A DNA stretch of 64,000 nt from NCBI RefSeq assembly GCF_000175935.2, contig NC_014840.1, positions 186,001 to 250,000 on the forward strand, read 5' to 3'. Positions 62,210 through 64,000 of this stretch are shown here, in pieces; the first letter of the stretch is position 1, and each line of letters begins with the position of its first letter. The DNA comes from Pantoea sp. At-9b. Lineage in GTDB: Bacteria; Pseudomonadota; Gammaproteobacteria; Enterobacterales; Enterobacteriaceae. The notes beneath the pieces are model-generated. The model saw only the letters and a program-made list of their open reading frames with translations. It was not told the origin of the DNA and did no database searches. Position numbers and translations under genes: made by a program.

Positions 62210-63721
62210 ATGTCTTTAGTCATCGTATCCTCTTCACGCCATGCCAGAACTGCCGCAGCGATATCGGTTTTCATGGCTGCTATGTTGTTGCCACTCAGCT
62301 TTACCGGCGGTGTGGTCACCACGCCTGCGATCAGCCATATGCTGGGAGGCACGCCTGCTGCCCTCGCATGGCTAACCAATGGATTTATGCTGACGTTTGG
62401 CAGTTTCCTGCTGGCTGCTGGCATTGTCGCCGACAGTAAAGGCAGCAAGCGCGTATTTACAGCAGGTTCAGTCATTTTTTGCTTAAGCAGCCTGCTGATT
62501 TATCTTGCTACCAGTACCGCGGTAATCGGGGCGCTCAGAGCGCTTCAGGGCGTTGCAGCAGCGATGACCCTTGCCGGAGGAAGCACAGCGCTGGCCCGGC
62601 TTTATGACGGTAATGCACGCACCCGGGCGTTCAGCATGCTTGGCACGATGTTCGGCACCGGATTAGCGTTTGGCCCGCTGCTTATTGGATTGATTACCGA
62701 CGCGTTGGGCTGGCGCTGGGTTTATGCTGTGATGGCAATGCTATCCGGTTTCGTCATGCTGACCGGTACAGCATTTCTGCCCGCTTCAGAAAAGCAGTTG
62801 GCACAGAAATCCGATGCAGCGGGTATCGTTCTGTTTACTGCGGCGCTCATCCTGTTTACCCTGGGAGTGATGCTGGTGCCTGAGTCAGGATTCTTATCCA
62901 TTCCCGTTCTGGCGTTATTTATTCTTTCCTTGCTGCTTATCCGAGGGTTTGTCATTCACTGTCGGAAATCACAACACCCGGTTTTTGATCTGGCTCTTTT
63001 ACGTTATCCGCGCTTTGTTGGCGTGCTGTTACTGCCGGTTGCCACCTGTTATTGCTACGTTGTACTGCTGATTATCCTGCCGCTGCACTTTATGGGAGGG
63101 GAGGGCTTCAGCGAGACACAGAGCGCGTTCTATCTGTTGGCACTGACAGCTCCAATGCTGATATTCCCCTCGTTCGCCGCCTTCCTGACCCGATGGTTTA
63201 AACCGGGTTCTGTTTCAGCCGTTGGCTTGATCTTCGCTGCCGCTGGTTTGCTTGTTCTGGGACAGGCGTTGCAGGGCAACAACAGCGTTCTGCTGGTGGT
63301 CTCCATGATGGTCATTGGTGCCGGAGCGGCGCTCCCATGGGGACTGATGGACGGGTTGGCCGTTTCATCTGTACCTGTGGAAAAAGCGGGTATGGCGGCA
63401 GGTTTATTTAATACCGTGCGCGTTGCCGGTGAGGGGATTGCACTGGCGATGGTCACGGCATTTCTGGTCGGGATCAACGATCTGAACCTCGCCGGAATGA
63501 CGTCGGGTTATACGGCAGATGAAATAAAAAGGGCAGCTACCTGGCTGGGAGCAGGCAATCCCGGTCAGGCTGCAGATAGTCTCCCGGGGGTTGCGATGGC
63601 GCTGCTTCGCAGCAGCTATGACTCGGCCTATGCAATTTTATTTCAGGTTCTGGCTGGACTGACTCTGCTGTGTGCTTTTGCGGTCTGGAAAATGTTAAGT
63701 AGCAACAAATCAATACGCTAA
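62210..63721 (+). CDS. DHA2-family MFS drug exporter
   Basis: A 503-residue, fourteen-helix MFS protein of the DHA2 (EmrB/SmvA/QacA) type: early PAISHMLGGTPAALAWLTNGFML, LRALQGVAAAMTLAGGSTALARLYDG, and the motif C region GLAFGPLLIGLITDALGWRW. ATG 62210 has AAAGGG seven bases before; ATG 62192 is an alternative. Divergent from a LysR gene. Confidence 0.88.
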   Translation: MSLVIVSSSRHARTAAAISVFMAAMLLPLSFTGGVVTTPAISHMLGGTPAALAWLTNGFMLTFGSFLLAAGIVADSKGSKRVFTAGSVIFCLSSLLIYLATSTAVIGALRALQGVAAAMTLAGGSTALARLYDGNARTRAFSMLGTMFGTGLAFGPLLIGLITDALGWRWVYAVMAMLSGFVMLTGTAFLPASEKQLAQKSDAAGIVLFTAALILFTLGVMLVPESGFLSIPVLALFILSLLLIRGFVIHCRKSQHPVFDLALLRYPRFVGVLLLPVATCYCYVVLLIILPLHFMGGEGFSETQSAFYLLALTAPMLIFPSFAAFLTRWFKPGSVSAVGLIFAAAGLLVLGQALQGNNSVLLVVSMMVIGAGAALPWGLMDGLAVSSVPVEKAGMAAGLFNTVRVAGEGIALAMVTAFLVGINDLNLAGMTSGYTADEIKRAATWLGAGNPGQAADSLPGVAMALLRSSYDSAYAILFQVLAGLTLLCAFAVWKMLSSNKSIR

Positions 63722-64000
63722 GGCTGTTCAACAGCTCAGAGGGGTGCGCGCGTGCACCGTGTTTATCCGAGGCGTCACCACAAACCCGAAAGGGCAAAGA
63801 CGACGAGACAAGAGGGTTGATTGCGGGAGGTTAGGGCCATCACATCATCTTGTCTCGTGTACGAAGCTCTGTTCACGCTGGTATTGTTTTTCCTGGGTAT
63901 TTCAGTGAACTCAAAACAAATTTAATCAATGCCATAACAACGTATGTAACTGATAAAGAAATGATTATTATCACTGCCACCCTCTGTTACGATGCATATA
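63722..64000. other. Right end without a supported gene
   Basis: About 280 bases. A reversed open frame overlapping the exporter end is not supported. At 63955-63973 the AT-rich sequence AAAGAAATGATTATTATCA is a weak match to a Fur box, possibly the promoter of a gene beyond the window. Confidence 0.35.

Noticed and set aside
63537..63797. Minus-strand open frame at the end of the DHA2 exporter
   Set aside because: Mostly inside the exporter gene on the other strand and without any family features.
63955..63973. Fur-box-like sequence
   Set aside because: Only one half matches well and no iron gene is visible in the window, so it is mentioned but not called as a site.

Overview
The window looks like part of a large multi-replicon plasmid of an Erwiniaceae bacterium (Pantoea/Erwinia type). 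The case rests on a RepFIB-type RepA and an F-type RepE in one molecule, each with its own iterons, a TP228-type ParF/ParG partition system, and many genes whose closest remembered relatives are enterobacterial (aegA, ydfG, alaE, araC, yafO). The species is an inference. No tRNA, rRNA, CRISPR array or intact insertion sequence was seen.

Left part, 0-24 kb, is catabolic and oxidative. Positions 1-6.9 kb are a tartrate locus: a truncated L(+)-tartrate dehydratase alpha gene with its transporter on the minus strand, a LysR regulator, and a divergent transporter / tartrate dehydrogenase / glycerate kinase-type operon (ttuB-ttuC-ttuD). Positions 7.3-11.1 kb hold a three-subunit periplasmic FAD dehydrogenase of the gluconate 2-dehydrogenase type. 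The same 23-base element lies before all three of these operons, which suggests one regulon. Positions 11.1-19.6 kb are a second group: a five-gene cupin / monooxygenase / PEBP / tautomerase / SDR operon, a padR-HAAS pair, an aldo/keto reductase with an NTP/NDP-exchange-like carrier, and a membrane PQQ dehydrogenase. Three promoters here have a palindrome centred on ACCTAGATnATCTAGGT lying over the -10 box, so PadR probably represses all of them. Positions 19.7-24 kb encode two Tat-exported hydrolases and an O-methyltransferase, divergent from a TetR regulator with a palindrome between them.

Middle part, 24-36.5 kb, is the plasmid backbone: two small paralogous membrane proteins, the RepFIB-like repA inside a scattered iteron field, parG-parF with long arrays of ACTC/GAGT boxes, then a beta-galactosidase (GH42) / GPH symporter / AraC operon, and the second replicon (repE) with a DnaA-box-like site, an AT-rich stretch, five upstream iterons and about thirteen downstream ones.

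Right part, 36.5-64 kb, is a mosaic of accessory genes: aegA, acetyltransferases, a lone RibD-type deaminase, a Nudix gene broken by one stop codon, LysR/MFS pairs, a glutathione peroxidase, AlaE, an Rrf2 regulator, a YafO-like toxin with an unfamiliar 210-residue partner, an exported NAD(P)-binding protein, a chemoreceptor, a GlxA-type regulator and a DHA2 drug exporter. Several genes between about 43 and 49 kb look clearly more AT-rich than the left part, consistent with separate acquisition. The most promising new biology is the YafO-like pair, the PadR regulon and the shared tartrate / FAD-dehydrogenase element.
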